Of a stretch of DNA of 52,493 nt, positions 32,848 through 40,779 are shown in pieces. The notes beneath the pieces were generated by a model that searched no databases, was not told the DNA's origin, and worked only from the letters and a program-made list of their open reading frames with translations. Where the stretch lies: the NCBI GenBank assembly GCA_035547055.1, contig DASZVN010000045.1, positions 1 through 52,493 on the forward strand, given 5' to 3'. The DNA is from DASZVN01 sp035547055. GTDB lineage: Bacteria; Pseudomonadota; Alphaproteobacteria; Rhizobiales; Methylopilaceae. Position 1 is the stretch's first letter. Every line of letters starts with the position of its first letter. Made by a program: the position numbers and the translations under genes.

Positions 32848-34212
32848 ATGAACCCGCTTCGCGACATCCTCCGCGCTGCACCCGACTCGTCGGGGCGCTG
32901 GCTGAACGACCCCGCCGGCACCGTCCCGCTCGCCGAGATCGCCGCCGCGACCTGCCTCGGGACGGACGCCGCCGTCCTGGCCGGACGCTCCGTCGTCCTC
33001 GTCACCGGCCGCCAGCGCGCGGCAGTCATGGCGCTGGTCGCGCTCGACGGGCTCGTGCGCCGCCTCGTGCTGGTGCCGCCGGACATCGCGACGGACCGCC
33101 TCGGCACCATCCTCGCCGACGCCACGGCCGACGCCATCGTCACCGATCGAGACCCTGCGGCCTTCGCCGGGTTCGGCGTGCCGGTCCTCGAAATAACTTG
33201 GGAATCCCATGCGGTGCCCGAGGCGCGCCACAGCGCCCACGACACCGAATGGGTGCTGCTCACCTCCGGCACCACCGGTCCGCCGAAGCTCGTCGTGCAC
33301 AGCCGCGAGGGGCTGACCGGCGCCATCGCGCCGCCGCGGCCCGGCGACGCGCCGCCGGTCTGGGGCACGTTCTACGACATCCGCCGCTATGGCGGGCTCC
33401 AGATCCTGTTCCGCGCGCTCCTCGGCACCGGCTCGCTGGTCCTGGCGGACGCGGCGGAGCCGGTCGCGGACCACCTCGCCCGCCTCGGCGCGCAGGGCGT
33501 GACCCATCTCTCGGGCACGCCGTCGCAATGGCGCCGCGCGCTGATGAGCCCGGCGATCGGGCGGATCGCGCCCCGCTATGTCCGCCTCTCGGGCGAGATC
33601 GCCGACCAGGCGGTGCTCGACGCGCTTCGCCGCGCCTTCCCCGATGCCGCGATCGGCCATGCCTACGCCTCGACCGAGGCCGGGGTCGGGTTCGAGGTCA
33701 CCGACGGCCGCGAAGGCTTCCCGGCCGCGCTCGTCCACGGCAGCGGCCCGGTTGCGATGAAGGTGGTGGATGGCTCGCTCCGCCTGCGCTCGACGCGCAC
33801 CGCGACCCGCTACGTCAAGGGCGGGATGGCGCTGGCCGACGCCGACGGCTTCGTCGATTCCGGCGACATGGTCGAGCAGCGCGGCGACCGCTTCTTCTTC
33901 GCCGGCCGCCGCGGCGGCATCGTCAATGTCGGCGGCCTCAAGGTCCATCCCGAGGAGGTCGAGGCCGCGATCAACCGCCACGACGCGGTCAGGATGTCGC
34001 TGGTGCGCGCCCGGCCGAGCCCGATCACCGGGGCGATCGTGGTGGCCGACGTGGTGCTGGCCGACGGCGCGGGCACGGACGAGGCGGCGCTGAAACGCGA
34101 CATCGTCGCGTTCTGCCGCGGGGCGCTGCCGCCCCACAAGGTGCCGGCGCAGATCCGCTTCGTGCCGGCGCTCGCGATGGCCCCGACCGGGAAGATCGCC
34201 CGCCATGGATAG
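32848..34212 (+). CDS. Class I adenylate-forming ligase (acyl-ACP/acyl-CoA ligase)
   Basis: A 454-residue ligase, short for the family because the N-terminal subdomain is trimmed. The phosphate loop is VLLTSGTTGPPKLVVHS (residues 136-152), the A5 motif YASTEAG, the A7 motif VDSGDMVE, and the hinge region FFAGRRGGIVNVGGLKVHPEEVE. The C-terminal catalytic lysine is K449 in MAPTGKIARHG. All catalytic elements are present. The position between an ACP and a reductase suggests it loads an organic acid onto the ACP; CoA is the alternative acceptor. It overlaps the reductase gene by 8 nt. Confidence 0.88.
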   Translation: MNPLRDILRAAPDSSGRWLNDPAGTVPLAEIAAATCLGTDAAVLAGRSVVLVTGRQRAAVMALVALDGLVRRLVLVPPDIATDRLGTILADATADAIVTDRDPAAFAGFGVPVLEITWESHAVPEARHSAHDTEWVLLTSGTTGPPKLVVHSREGLTGAIAPPRPGDAPPVWGTFYDIRRYGGLQILFRALLGTGSLVLADAAEPVADHLARLGAQGVTHLSGTPSQWRRALMSPAIGRIAPRYVRLSGEIADQAVLDALRRAFPDAAIGHAYASTEAGVGFEVTDGREGFPAALVHGSGPVAMKVVDGSLRLRSTRTATRYVKGGMALADADGFVDSGDMVEQRGDRFFFAGRRGGIVNVGGLKVHPEEVEAAINRHDAVRMSLVRARPSPITGAIVVADVVLADGAGTDEAALKRDIVAFCRGALPPHKVPAQIRFVPALAMAPTGKIARHG

Positions 34213-34930
34213 CGTCGTCGTCACCGGCGGCAGCCGCGGCATCGGCCTCGCGATCGTCCGCCGCCTCGCCGCCGACGGGTTCCGCGCCATCGCCATCGCG
34301 CGGCGCGAAAGCGAGGAGCTGGCGGCGGCGATGGGTGCGGCGCCGGAGGGGGCGATCCGCTTCGTCGCCTGCGACCTCGCCGACGTCGAAGGCTTGGCGG
34401 CGATGGTCCGCGGCCTCCGCGAGGAGTTCGGCCAGCTCTTCGGCCTCGTCAACAATGCCGGAATCGGCACCGGCGGCGTGCTCGCGACGATGCGCGACGA
34501 CGACATCGAGCGGCTGGTCCGGCTCAACACGCTGTCGCCGATCGTCCTCACCAAGCACGTGCTCCGCACCATGCTGGCCGACGGCGCCGGGCGCATCGTC
34601 AACGTCAGCTCGATCACCGCGGCGACCGGCTATACCGGCCTCTCCGCCTACAGCGCGACCAAGGCGTCGCTGGTCGGTTTCACCCGCGCGCTCGCCCGCG
34701 AGGTCGGCCGCGCCGGCGTCACGGTGAACGCGGTCGCGCCGGGCTTCATCGCGACCGACATGACCGCCGAGATGGGCGAAGGCGCGCTCGACAAGCTCCG
34801 ACGCCGCAGCGCGCTTCGCCGCCTCGCCGAAGCCGACGATGTGGCGGCCGCCGTCGCGTTCCTCCTCGGCGCGGGCGGCCGCAACGTCACCGGGACCGTC
34901 ACGACGATCGACGCGGGCGCTACCGCGTAG
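34205..34930 (+). CDS. FabG-like short-chain reductase
   Basis: A 241-residue classical SDR close to 3-oxoacyl-ACP reductase. It has the cofactor loop TGGSRGIG, NNAG (VNNAGIGTGGVL), Ser in NVSSITAATG, and the YSATK catalytic pair; PGFIATDM and the C-terminal GNVTGTVTTIDAG-type ending are FabG-like. The Arg pair after strand 2 (AIARRESEE) favours NADP(H). It is translated with the upstream ligase (8-nt overlap), which supports a shared ACP-bound substrate. Housekeeping fatty acid synthesis genes are absent nearby, so this is a dedicated copy. Confidence 0.9.
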   Translation: MDSVVVTGGSRGIGLAIVRRLAADGFRAIAIARRESEELAAAMGAAPEGAIRFVACDLADVEGLAAMVRGLREEFGQLFGLVNNAGIGTGGVLATMRDDDIERLVRLNTLSPIVLTKHVLRTMLADGAGRIVNVSSITAATGYTGLSAYSATKASLVGFTRALAREVGRAGVTVNAVAPGFIATDMTAEMGEGALDKLRRRSALRRLAEADDVAAAVAFLLGAGGRNVTGTVTTIDAGATA

Positions 34931-34934
34931 CTTC

Positions 34935-35010
34935 GCAGGGCGGGCATGCACGGCATGCCCAAACGGCGACACCCGACGTGGGCATCGGCAGTGCCGATGC
35001 CCACCCTACG
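34935..35010. repeat. Type C palindromic repeat, copy 3
   Basis: GCAGGGCGGGCATGC-ACG-GCATGCCC forms one stem and GTGGGCATCGGCA-GT-GCCGATGCCCAC a second, near-perfect one, ending CCCTACG. It lies between two convergent genes and its last bases supply the stop codon of the receiver-domain gene. Confidence 0.88.
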
Positions 35011-35407
35011 AGGCTTCGGCCATCGCCGCGTCGAGCGCTGCGACGAGGTGGTCGAGCGCGACCGGCTTCGCCAGCACCGTATCGGCGCCTGCCGCGCGGA
35101 AGGCGGCAGTCTCGCGTGCCCCGGTCTGGGCGCTGACACCGATGATCGCGCGCGGCCGCTGCCCCGCCGGCAGCGCACGGACCGCGCGGGCGGTGGCGAA
35201 GCCGTCGAGCCCCGGCATCACCGCGTCCATCAGGACGACGTCGGCCGGCCGGTTCAGCAGCATCGCGAGCGCCATCTCGCCGCCCGCCGCCACCCGGCAG
35301 CGATGGCCGAGACTCTCGACGATGGACGCCAGCACGTAGCGGCTGACCGCGCTGTCGTCGACGACGAGCACGGCGAGCGGCGCAGCGGATGATGGACGGG
35401 CGGCCAT
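35006..35407 (-). CDS. Single-domain response regulator (receiver domain)
   Basis: A 133-residue CheY-like receiver without an output domain. The acidic pair is in VVDDSAVSRYVL, the phosphoacceptor Asp is in VVLMDAVMPGLDGF, the switch Ser in IGVSAQTG and the conserved Lys in LAKPVALDHL. Such single-domain regulators act by protein contact or as phosphate shuttles; histidine kinase partner unknown and none is nearby. Its stop codon falls in a type C repeat, so the C-terminus may have been reshaped by it. It is co-directional with gluQ, 44 nt downstream of it. Confidence 0.9.
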   Translation of the reverse strand: MAARPSSAAPLAVLVVDDSAVSRYVLASIVESLGHRCRVAAGGEMALAMLLNRPADVVLMDAVMPGLDGFATARAVRALPAGQRPRAIIGVSAQTGARETAAFRAAGADTVLAKPVALDHLVAALDAAMAEAS

Positions 35408-35451
35408 GGCGGCGCCTCAGGTTGCGGGAGCTGCATCTTCGCGCCGCCGGC

Positions 35452-36375
35452 TTAACCGTCGCCTAAGCCGAGCGCGGCGCGGATTCGGCCGGGCATCGCG
35501 CCCGCCGCCATGAGCGCCGCGAGCGACGGCGCCCCCGTGCTCTTGGCCAGCTTCCGGCCGGAGGCGTCCAGCACCAGCGGGTGGTGCCGATAGAGCGGCG
35601 CGGGCAGGCCGAGCAGCGTCTGCAGCAGCCGCTGCACCGCCGTGGCGAAATAGAGATCGCGCCCGCGCACCACCTCGCCGACGCCCTGGCCGGCGTCGTC
35701 GACCACGACCGCGAGGTGGTAGCTCGCGGGCGCATCGCGGCGGGCGAGGACGACGTCGCCCCACGCCGCCGGGGCCGCCGCGACCGCGTGCGCCGAGGCC
35801 GCCGGATCGAGCAGCGCACCCAGCGGCGGCATCGCCTCCGGCGCCGGCACGAAATCGGCGAGCGGCGGGCCACGCTCCTGCCAGCTCAGCGGGCCCGTCG
35901 CCGCAGCGGCTTGCGCCATGTCGAGCCGCCAGGCGTGGGGCCGGCCGGCCGCGATCAGCGCCGCGGCGTCCGCGCCGTCGAGCGCCCGGCACGTCCCCGG
36001 ATAGAGCGGCTGGCCGTCGGGGTCGCGCGGCCAGTCCGGTCCGCGCGCCGCGACGGCGGCCTTGATCGCCGTCCGCGAGCAGAAGCAGGGATAGACCAGC
36101 CCGCGGTCGCGGAGAGCGGCCAGGGCGGCGGCATGGGCGGCAGCGTTGTCCGATTGCACGTGCTCCGCATCCCAGGCGAAGCCGAGCCAGCGGAGGTCGG
36201 CGCGGATCGCCGCCGCGAAGGAGGCGCGGCTCCGCGCCGGGTCGATGTCCTCGATGCGGAGCAGGAGGTGGGCGCCGCTCGATCGGGCCAGCGCCTGGTT
36301 GACCAGCGCCGAGAACGCATGGCCGAGATGAAGGCGCCCGTTCGGGCTCGGCGCGAAGCGGAAGGCGCCGCTCAT
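35452..36375 (-). CDS. gluQ: Glutamyl-Q tRNA(Asp) synthetase
   Basis: A 307-residue truncated glutamyl-tRNA synthetase paralog that attaches Glu to queuosine at position 34 of tRNA-Asp. The class I HIGH equivalent is HLGH in FAPSPNGRLHLGHAFSAL, and KMSKS is KLAKS near the C-terminus (GRKLAKSTGAPS). A zinc-binding group is visible as CFCSR...YPGTCR. The anticodon-binding domain of full GltX is absent, which distinguishes it. Start 36375 (MSGAFRFAPSPNG) fits the family. Confidence 0.92.
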   Translation of the reverse strand: MSGAFRFAPSPNGRLHLGHAFSALVNQALARSSGAHLLLRIEDIDPARSRASFAAAIRADLRWLGFAWDAEHVQSDNAAAHAAALAALRDRGLVYPCFCSRTAIKAAVAARGPDWPRDPDGQPLYPGTCRALDGADAAALIAAGRPHAWRLDMAQAAAATGPLSWQERGPPLADFVPAPEAMPPLGALLDPAASAHAVAAAPAAWGDVVLARRDAPASYHLAVVVDDAGQGVGEVVRGRDLYFATAVQRLLQTLLGLPAPLYRHHPLVLDASGRKLAKSTGAPSLAALMAAGAMPGRIRAALGLGDG

Positions 36376-36456
36376 CGCCCGGCCGGCGCGCCGGGGCTTG
36401 GCAGCAGCGCCCGGAAGTCCGACATCAGGGCGTCGTCTCCGATTCCGCGGGCCGCC

Positions 36457-36957
36457 ATGCGCATCCTCCTCGCCGTCCTCACGCTTCTCGTCGCCGTGCC
36501 GGCCTTCGCCGCCGACAACCCCGACCTCATCTTCCGCAAGAGCACGGTGCTGCGCTTCCTGTCGCCCAACGACAAGCTCGCCGTCTACGCCATCGACGAT
36601 CCCGACATCGACGGCGTCGCCTGCCATTTCACCCTGCCCGAGAAGGGCGGCTGGAAGGGCTGGGCCGGCCTCGCCGAGCAGACCTCCGACGTGTCGCTGG
36701 CGTGCCGCCAGATCGGCCCGATCCACTTCAAGAAGAAGTTCGAGCAGGGCGACCTCGCCTTCCGCGAGCGGCGCTCGCTGTTCTTCAAGAAGGTGCAGAT
36801 CGTCAGGGGCTGCGATGCCAAGCGCAACGTCCTGGTCTACCTCGCCTACACCGACAAGCTGATCAACGGCTCGCCGAAGAACTCGACCTCCTCGGTCCCG
36901 ATCATGCCCTGGGGCAGCGACGGCACCGTGCCGAAATGCGCCGACTGGCTGAAATGA
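36457..36957 (+). CDS. creA: CreA family periplasmic protein
   Basis: A 166-residue protein with a clear Sec signal peptide (MRILLAVLTLLVAVPAFA, cleavage after AFA). The CreA block 'DDPDIDGVACHFTLPEKGG' is followed by 'SDVSLACRQIGPIHF', a 'FFKKVQIVRGCDAKRNVLVYL' segment and 'SSVPIMPWG'. Four cysteines may form two disulfides in the periplasm. Function is not established. It is divergent from gluQ and its stop overlaps the next gene as ATGA. Confidence 0.92.
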   Translation: MRILLAVLTLLVAVPAFAADNPDLIFRKSTVLRFLSPNDKLAVYAIDDPDIDGVACHFTLPEKGGWKGWAGLAEQTSDVSLACRQIGPIHFKKKFEQGDLAFRERRSLFFKKVQIVRGCDAKRNVLVYLAYTDKLINGSPKNSTSSVPIMPWGSDGTVPKCADWLK

Positions 36958-37697
36958 GGCCCGCACGGCCCGCAGGGTGGGCGGCGGCCACGCCGATGCC
37001 CACGTTCGATGCCGGCGGGCAGGCTGCGCTTGCCCATCCGACGAGGCGAGGCCGGCGCCAGGCGCTCACCCCCGAGGCGCGGCTGGCGGCGGAGGTGGCG
37101 GCGCTGGTCGCGGCGCAGCCGATGTTCGCGCCGATCCTGGAACGGGCGGGGCCGCCGCCGCTCCGGGCGCGCGAGCCGGGGTTCGCCGGCCTCGCGGGCA
37201 TCATTCTCGGCCAGCAGATCTCGATCCATGCCGCGCGGGCGATCCACGACCGGCTGGTCGCGGCGATCGGCCCGCTGACCGCCGCCGATTTCGCCGGCGC
37301 GAGCGACGCGACGCTGAGGACCGCCGGGCTGTCCGCGGGCAAGGTCCGGACGCTTCGGGCGCTGGCCGAGGCGATCCTCGGCGGGCTCGACCTCGGCGGC
37401 CTCGGCGCGCTCGAGGCCGAGGCGGCGATCGCCGAGCTGGTGCGCCTCCACGGCGTCGGCCGCTGGACCGCGGAAGTCTATCTCCTGTTCGCGCTCGGCC
37501 ACGCCGACGTGTTTCCCGCCGGCGACCTCGCCTTGCAGGAGGGCGCGCGCCTCGCCTTCGCGCTGCCGGAGCGTCCATCGGAGAAGGCGCTCCGCGCGCT
37601 CGCCGCGCCGTGGCAGCCCCGCCGCGGCATCGCCGCCCGCCTGCTGTGGGCCTATTACCGCGCCGTCCGCGGCCTCTCCCAGGCGACGCCGGCGTGA
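36954..37697 (+). CDS. DNA-3-methyladenine glycosylase II-like (HhH-GPD)
   Basis: A base-excision repair glycosylase of up to 247 residues removing alkylated purines. The helix-hairpin-helix is LHGVGRWTAEVYLLFALGH and the catalytic Asp lies in DVFPAGDLALQEG. An earlier helical region has GIILGQQISIHAARAI, typical of AlkA/MAG-like enzymes. The frame can start at ATG 36954 (overlapping the creA stop), but residues about 6-30 are encoded by a type C repeat (36973-37044). The conserved protein begins only around RQALTPEARLAAEV near 37060, so the true start is uncertain. Confidence 0.85.
   Translation: MRPARPAGWAAATPMPTFDAGGQAALAHPTRRGRRQALTPEARLAAEVAALVAAQPMFAPILERAGPPPLRAREPGFAGLAGIILGQQISIHAARAIHDRLVAAIGPLTAADFAGASDATLRTAGLSAGKVRTLRALAEAILGGLDLGGLGALEAEAAIAELVRLHGVGRWTAEVYLLFALGHADVFPAGDLALQEGARLAFALPERPSEKALRALAAPWQPRRGIAARLLWAYYRAVRGLSQATPA
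36973..37044. repeat. Type C palindromic repeat, copy 4, inside a coding start
   Basis: CAGGGTGGGCGGCGGCCACG, GCCGATGCCCACG, then GCGGGCAGGCTGCGCTTGCCCATCC: outer arms of type C plus inner stems. It lies within the first codons of the DNA glycosylase reading frame. The frame stays open through it, giving a low-complexity N-terminal tail if translated. Confidence 0.75.
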
Positions 37698-37703
37698 GCG
37701 TCA

Positions 37704-37728
37704 GGTGGGCAAGCAAAGCTTGCCCACC
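37704..37728. terminator. Perfect 11-bp hairpin (type C unit) between convergent genes
   Basis: GGTGGGCAAGC-AAA-GCTTGCCCACC is a perfect stem in the 42-bp gap between the glycosylase stop and the binding-protein stop, followed by CTATGG. It lacks a T-run. Placement suggests a bidirectional transcription barrier derived from the type C repeat family. Confidence 0.6.
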
Positions 37729-37739
37729 CTATGGAGAGC

Positions 37740-38912
37740 TCAGTACGAGGCGGCGTTGTGCCACTCGCCGTCCTTGAGCTGCACGATGTAGCCGTGCGGC
37801 GAGCCGAGCCGGCGCTGCTCGGTGATGGTCATGGGCGGGAAGCCGAGGCCGGGATCGAAGTCCTTGATCTTGTCGGCGCCGGCGATCATCGAGGCGGTGG
37901 TGAGGTCGGGCCCGGCGTTCTTCAGCGCCTCGGCGAGGAGCAAGAGGCCCTCGTAGCCGCCGAGAAAGGCCTCCTGGAACGGCTTGTGGTACTCGGCGTC
38001 GTAGCGCTGCAGGATCGTCTTGATGATCGGGCGGTCCTTGATCGAGTTCAGCGGCACCGCCGTCGCCAGCGCATAGGTGCCCTCGGCCGCCTTGCCGCCG
38101 AGCCGGATCAGCCCGTTGCCGCCGGCCGACTGGGCGACGAGATAGGGGACGTTCCAGCCGAGCTTGGCGCGCTCGCGCAACGCCGCCGCGGCGTCGCGCA
38201 CGATCGAATCGAGCAGCACGAAGTCGCAATTGTCGGAGTGGAGCCGCGCCACCTGCGAGCTGAGGTCGACGGCGCCGAAGCTATAGGCCTGGTAGCTGGC
38301 CAGCTTGAGGTGATGGGCCGCCAGCTCCTTGTCGACCGCGCCGTGGACGTTGGCGTTGAGGCCCTGAGCCTCGAGCAGGCAGACGCGCTTGGCACCCTTG
38401 GTCTCGACCGCCCATTTGGTTGCCGCCGCGAACTGCTCGGCAAAGTCGGGCACGTAGGCGACGAGGAGGTGCTGCGGCGGCTCGTAGAGCGACTGCAGCG
38501 GCGCGATCGGGAACATGATGGCACGACCGGAGTCGTAGATCTTCTGCTGCACCGCCTGGACGAACGGGTTTCCCATCAGCAGCACGAAGGTGAAGACGTG
38601 GTCCTGGTTGATCAGCTTCTGCACCGCGAGCAGGCCCTTGGGCACCGTCAGCGCGTTGTCGTAGGTGATGATCTTGAGCTTGCGGCCGTTGATCCCGCCT
38701 TTCTCGTTGATCATCTTGGAGCCGAGGTCGAGCGACTCCTTCATCGCCACGCCGATCGCCGCGCCCGGGCCCGACAGGTCGAGCGAGCTGCCGATCACGA
38801 TCTCGTCCTTGGTGACCCCGGGGGTGTCCGCAGCGGCGGCGCTCCCCACGGCGGCGGCGCCGAGCGCGACGCCGGCGACGAGCGACAGCAGCCTGGTCCG
38901 ATGAGACCCCAT
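37740..38912 (-). CDS. ABC transporter substrate-binding protein, Liv/branched-chain type
   Basis: A 390-residue periplasmic receptor (peripla_BP_6 type). A signal peptide (LLSLVAGVALGAAAVGSAAAADT) precedes 'DEIVIGSSLDLSGPGAAIGVAMKESLDLG', the classic LivK-like start. Further blocks 'INEKGGINGRKLKIITYDNAL', 'RAIMFPIAPLQSLYE' and 'QEAFLGGYEGLLLLAEAL' follow the family. GGGAGGAAAC before the ATG supports the start. No permease or ATPase genes are adjacent, so it is an orphan receptor; ligands of such orphans include amino acids, amides and aromatic acids. Confidence 0.9.
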   Translation of the reverse strand: MGSHRTRLLSLVAGVALGAAAVGSAAAADTPGVTKDEIVIGSSLDLSGPGAAIGVAMKESLDLGSKMINEKGGINGRKLKIITYDNALTVPKGLLAVQKLINQDHVFTFVLLMGNPFVQAVQQKIYDSGRAIMFPIAPLQSLYEPPQHLLVAYVPDFAEQFAAATKWAVETKGAKRVCLLEAQGLNANVHGAVDKELAAHHLKLASYQAYSFGAVDLSSQVARLHSDNCDFVLLDSIVRDAAAALRERAKLGWNVPYLVAQSAGGNGLIRLGGKAAEGTYALATAVPLNSIKDRPIIKTILQRYDAEYHKPFQEAFLGGYEGLLLLAEALKNAGPDLTTASMIAGADKIKDFDPGLGFPPMTITEQRRLGSPHGYIVQLKDGEWHNAASY

Positions 38913-39064
38913 TCCCGTTTCCTCCCTGTTCGCACGGCGATCCTGGGCCGCCGATCATTGAGCTGTCAATCGCTTAGGCCCCGGATCGGGCACGGCGATT
39001 TGCCCGTCGCCATTTGCACCGCGATGTGGCAAACCGGGCGGCGACTGCACCCGCGGAGCCCACC

Positions 39065-39631
39065 ATGACCGACGCTGCCCGGCGCACCTCCCTTGCCGGC
39101 ATCGCGCTCGCCGCGCTGATGGCCGCGACCCGAGTCCACCCCGCCGGCGCCGGCGACTTCTTCCCCGACGCCTCGCTCGCGGTGTTCTTCCTCGCCGGCC
39201 TCGCGCTGGCCTCGCCGCTCTGGCTCGGCGCCTTCCTGGTCGAGGCGGTGATGCTCGACGCGTGGGCGATCGGCATCGCCCACGTGCCCGCGGTATGCCT
39301 CACCTGGGGCTATGCCTTCCTGCTGCCGGCCTATTGCGCCCTGTGGCTCGCCGGCCGCGGCGCCGCGGCCGGGCCGGCCGTCGGCGGCTTCGTCGGCGGG
39401 CTCCGGCTCGGTGCCCTGCTGCTGGCCGGCGTCGTGGCCTATTTCGTCCTGTCGAACCTCGGCTATTTCCTCGGCGGCGGCTTCGCCGCGACCACCGGCG
39501 TGGCCGGCTACGCCGAGACGGTCGCGCATTATTTCCCGGCCTATTTCGCGGTCGCCGGCGCCTATGTGGCGGGCGCGCTCGCGGCTTCGCTGGCCGGCCG
39601 CCGCCTCGGGGTCCCGCACACGGGGGCGTGA
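39065..39631 (+). CDS. Small membrane protein, probable BtuM-type cobalamin S-component
   Basis: A 188-residue protein with about six hydrophobic segments. The block DFFPDASLAVFFLAG near residue 31, followed by 'WAIGIAHVPAVCLTWGYAFL', resembles BtuM, a solitary ECF-type S component for vitamin B12 in proteobacteria. C78 falls where BtuM has the cobalt-ligating Cys (Cys80 in the Thiobacillus protein). No ECF module (EcfT/EcfA) is nearby, as expected for solitary BtuM. Start 39065 fits the first membrane helix; a longer frame exists. The family assignment is from memory of motifs and would need an HMM check. Confidence 0.6.
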   Translation: MTDAARRTSLAGIALAALMAATRVHPAGAGDFFPDASLAVFFLAGLALASPLWLGAFLVEAVMLDAWAIGIAHVPAVCLTWGYAFLLPAYCALWLAGRGAAAGPAVGGFVGGLRLGALLLAGVVAYFVLSNLGYFLGGGFAATTGVAGYAETVAHYFPAYFAVAGAYVAGALAASLAGRRLGVPHTGA

Positions 39632-39695
39632 CATCGCCGACGACCCTCCCCATATCGAGGGACGCCTCGGGTTTCGAGGCAGGGGATCTGAAGCG

Positions 39696-40658
39696 ATGTT
39701 CTCGCGATCTTCGCGCGTTCTGACCGTGATGGCAGCGCTCGCGCTGGCGTTCACCCTCGCGACGGCGGGCACCGCCGAGGCGCGGATGCTGGGCGGCGGC
39801 AGCTTCGGCAGCCGAGGCGCGCGCACCTTTTCGCCGCCGCCGGTCACCCGCACCGCGCCGGCGCCGGCGGCGCCGATCCAGCGCTCGTTCACGCCCCAGA
39901 ACGGCGCGCCGGGCAGCTTCGCCGCCGCCCCGGGCGGATTCGCCCGGCCGGGCTTCTTCGGCGGCGGCTTCCTCGGCGGGCTCGCCACCGGCTTCCTCGG
40001 CGCCGGCCTGTTCGGCCTCGTGTTCGGCCACGGCTTCTTCGGCGGGCTCGCCGGCGGCACCTCGATCCTCGGCCTTTTGATCCAGCTCGCGCTGGTCTTC
40101 TTCGTGGTGCGCTGGGCGATGCGCCGCTTCGGCCTGATGCCGGCGACCTATCCCGGCGGGCCGGCGGCGAGCTGGCGCGACCGCATGCCCTCGAACGGCT
40201 TCGGCGGCGGCTCGGCTGCCGCAGCGCCCCCGCCGAACGCACCGGGCAGCGACGGCGTCGGCATCGGCCAGGCCGATCTCGACCGCTTCGAGCATATCCT
40301 CGCGACGGTGCAGGAGGCGTTCGGCCGCGAGGACGTGAACACGCTCCACCAGCATCTCACCCCGGAGATGCTGAGCTACGTCACCGAGGAGCTGACCCAG
40401 AACGCGAGCCGCGGCGTCGTCAACCGCCTCGCCGACATACGCCTGCTCCAGGGCGACCTCGCCGAGGCCTGGCGCGAAGGGCAGACCGACTATGCGACGG
40501 TGGCGATGCGCTATTCGCTGAGCGACACCATGGTCGATCGCGCCAGCGGCCGCCTGGTCTCGGGCGATCCGTCCCGGCCGGTCGAGGTGGTCGAGGTCTG
40601 GACCTTCCGCCGCGCGAGCGGCGGCCAATGGCTGGTCTCGGCCATCCAGCAGAGCTGA
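39696..40658 (+). CDS. Tim44-like domain membrane protein
   Basis: A 320-residue protein. An N-terminal signal/anchor (VLTVMAALALAFTLATAGTAEA) is followed by a Pro/Gly-rich region (GGGSFGSRGARTFSPPPV), two glycine-rich hydrophobic segments (about residues 88-150), and a C-terminal Tim44-like domain (residues about 190-320: 'DLDRFEHILATVQEAFGREDVNTL', 'EVVEVWTFRR'). Bacterial Tim44-like proteins are membrane-associated and of unclear role, possibly lipid or protein export. The start has a weak AGGGGA upstream. The gene follows the BtuM-like gene on the same strand, without sequence evidence of a link. Confidence 0.85.
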   Translation: MFSRSSRVLTVMAALALAFTLATAGTAEARMLGGGSFGSRGARTFSPPPVTRTAPAPAAPIQRSFTPQNGAPGSFAAAPGGFARPGFFGGGFLGGLATGFLGAGLFGLVFGHGFFGGLAGGTSILGLLIQLALVFFVVRWAMRRFGLMPATYPGGPAASWRDRMPSNGFGGGSAAAAPPPNAPGSDGVGIGQADLDRFEHILATVQEAFGREDVNTLHQHLTPEMLSYVTEELTQNASRGVVNRLADIRLLQGDLAEAWREGQTDYATVAMRYSLSDTMVDRASGRLVSGDPSRPVEVVEVWTFRRASGGQWLVSAIQQS

Positions 40659-40678
40659 CGGCCAAGGCTACGGACTCT

Positions 40679-40773
40679 CCGTCATGGCCGGGCTTGTCCC
40701 GGCCATCCATGACTTCGTCCCCGGATCGCGGTCTCGAACTCGTGGATGCCCGGGCCAAGCCCGGGCATGACGG
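40679..40773. repeat. Type B palindromic repeat, copy 4
   Basis: CCGTCATGGCCGGGCTTGTC...CCCGGCCATCCATGACTTCG, then CTCGTGGATGCCCGGGCCAAGC...CCGGGCATGACGG. It lies in the convergent gap between the Tim44-like gene and the hydroxylase gene. Closest to the copy at 43860 by eye. Confidence 0.9.
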
Positions 40774-40779
40774 GGAAGG

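Noticed and set aside
35452..35466. TTAA-N7-CTAA resembling a CtrA site before the receiver gene
   Set aside because: Only one half matches the consensus, and the TTAA overlaps the gluQ stop codon, so coincidence is the simpler explanation.
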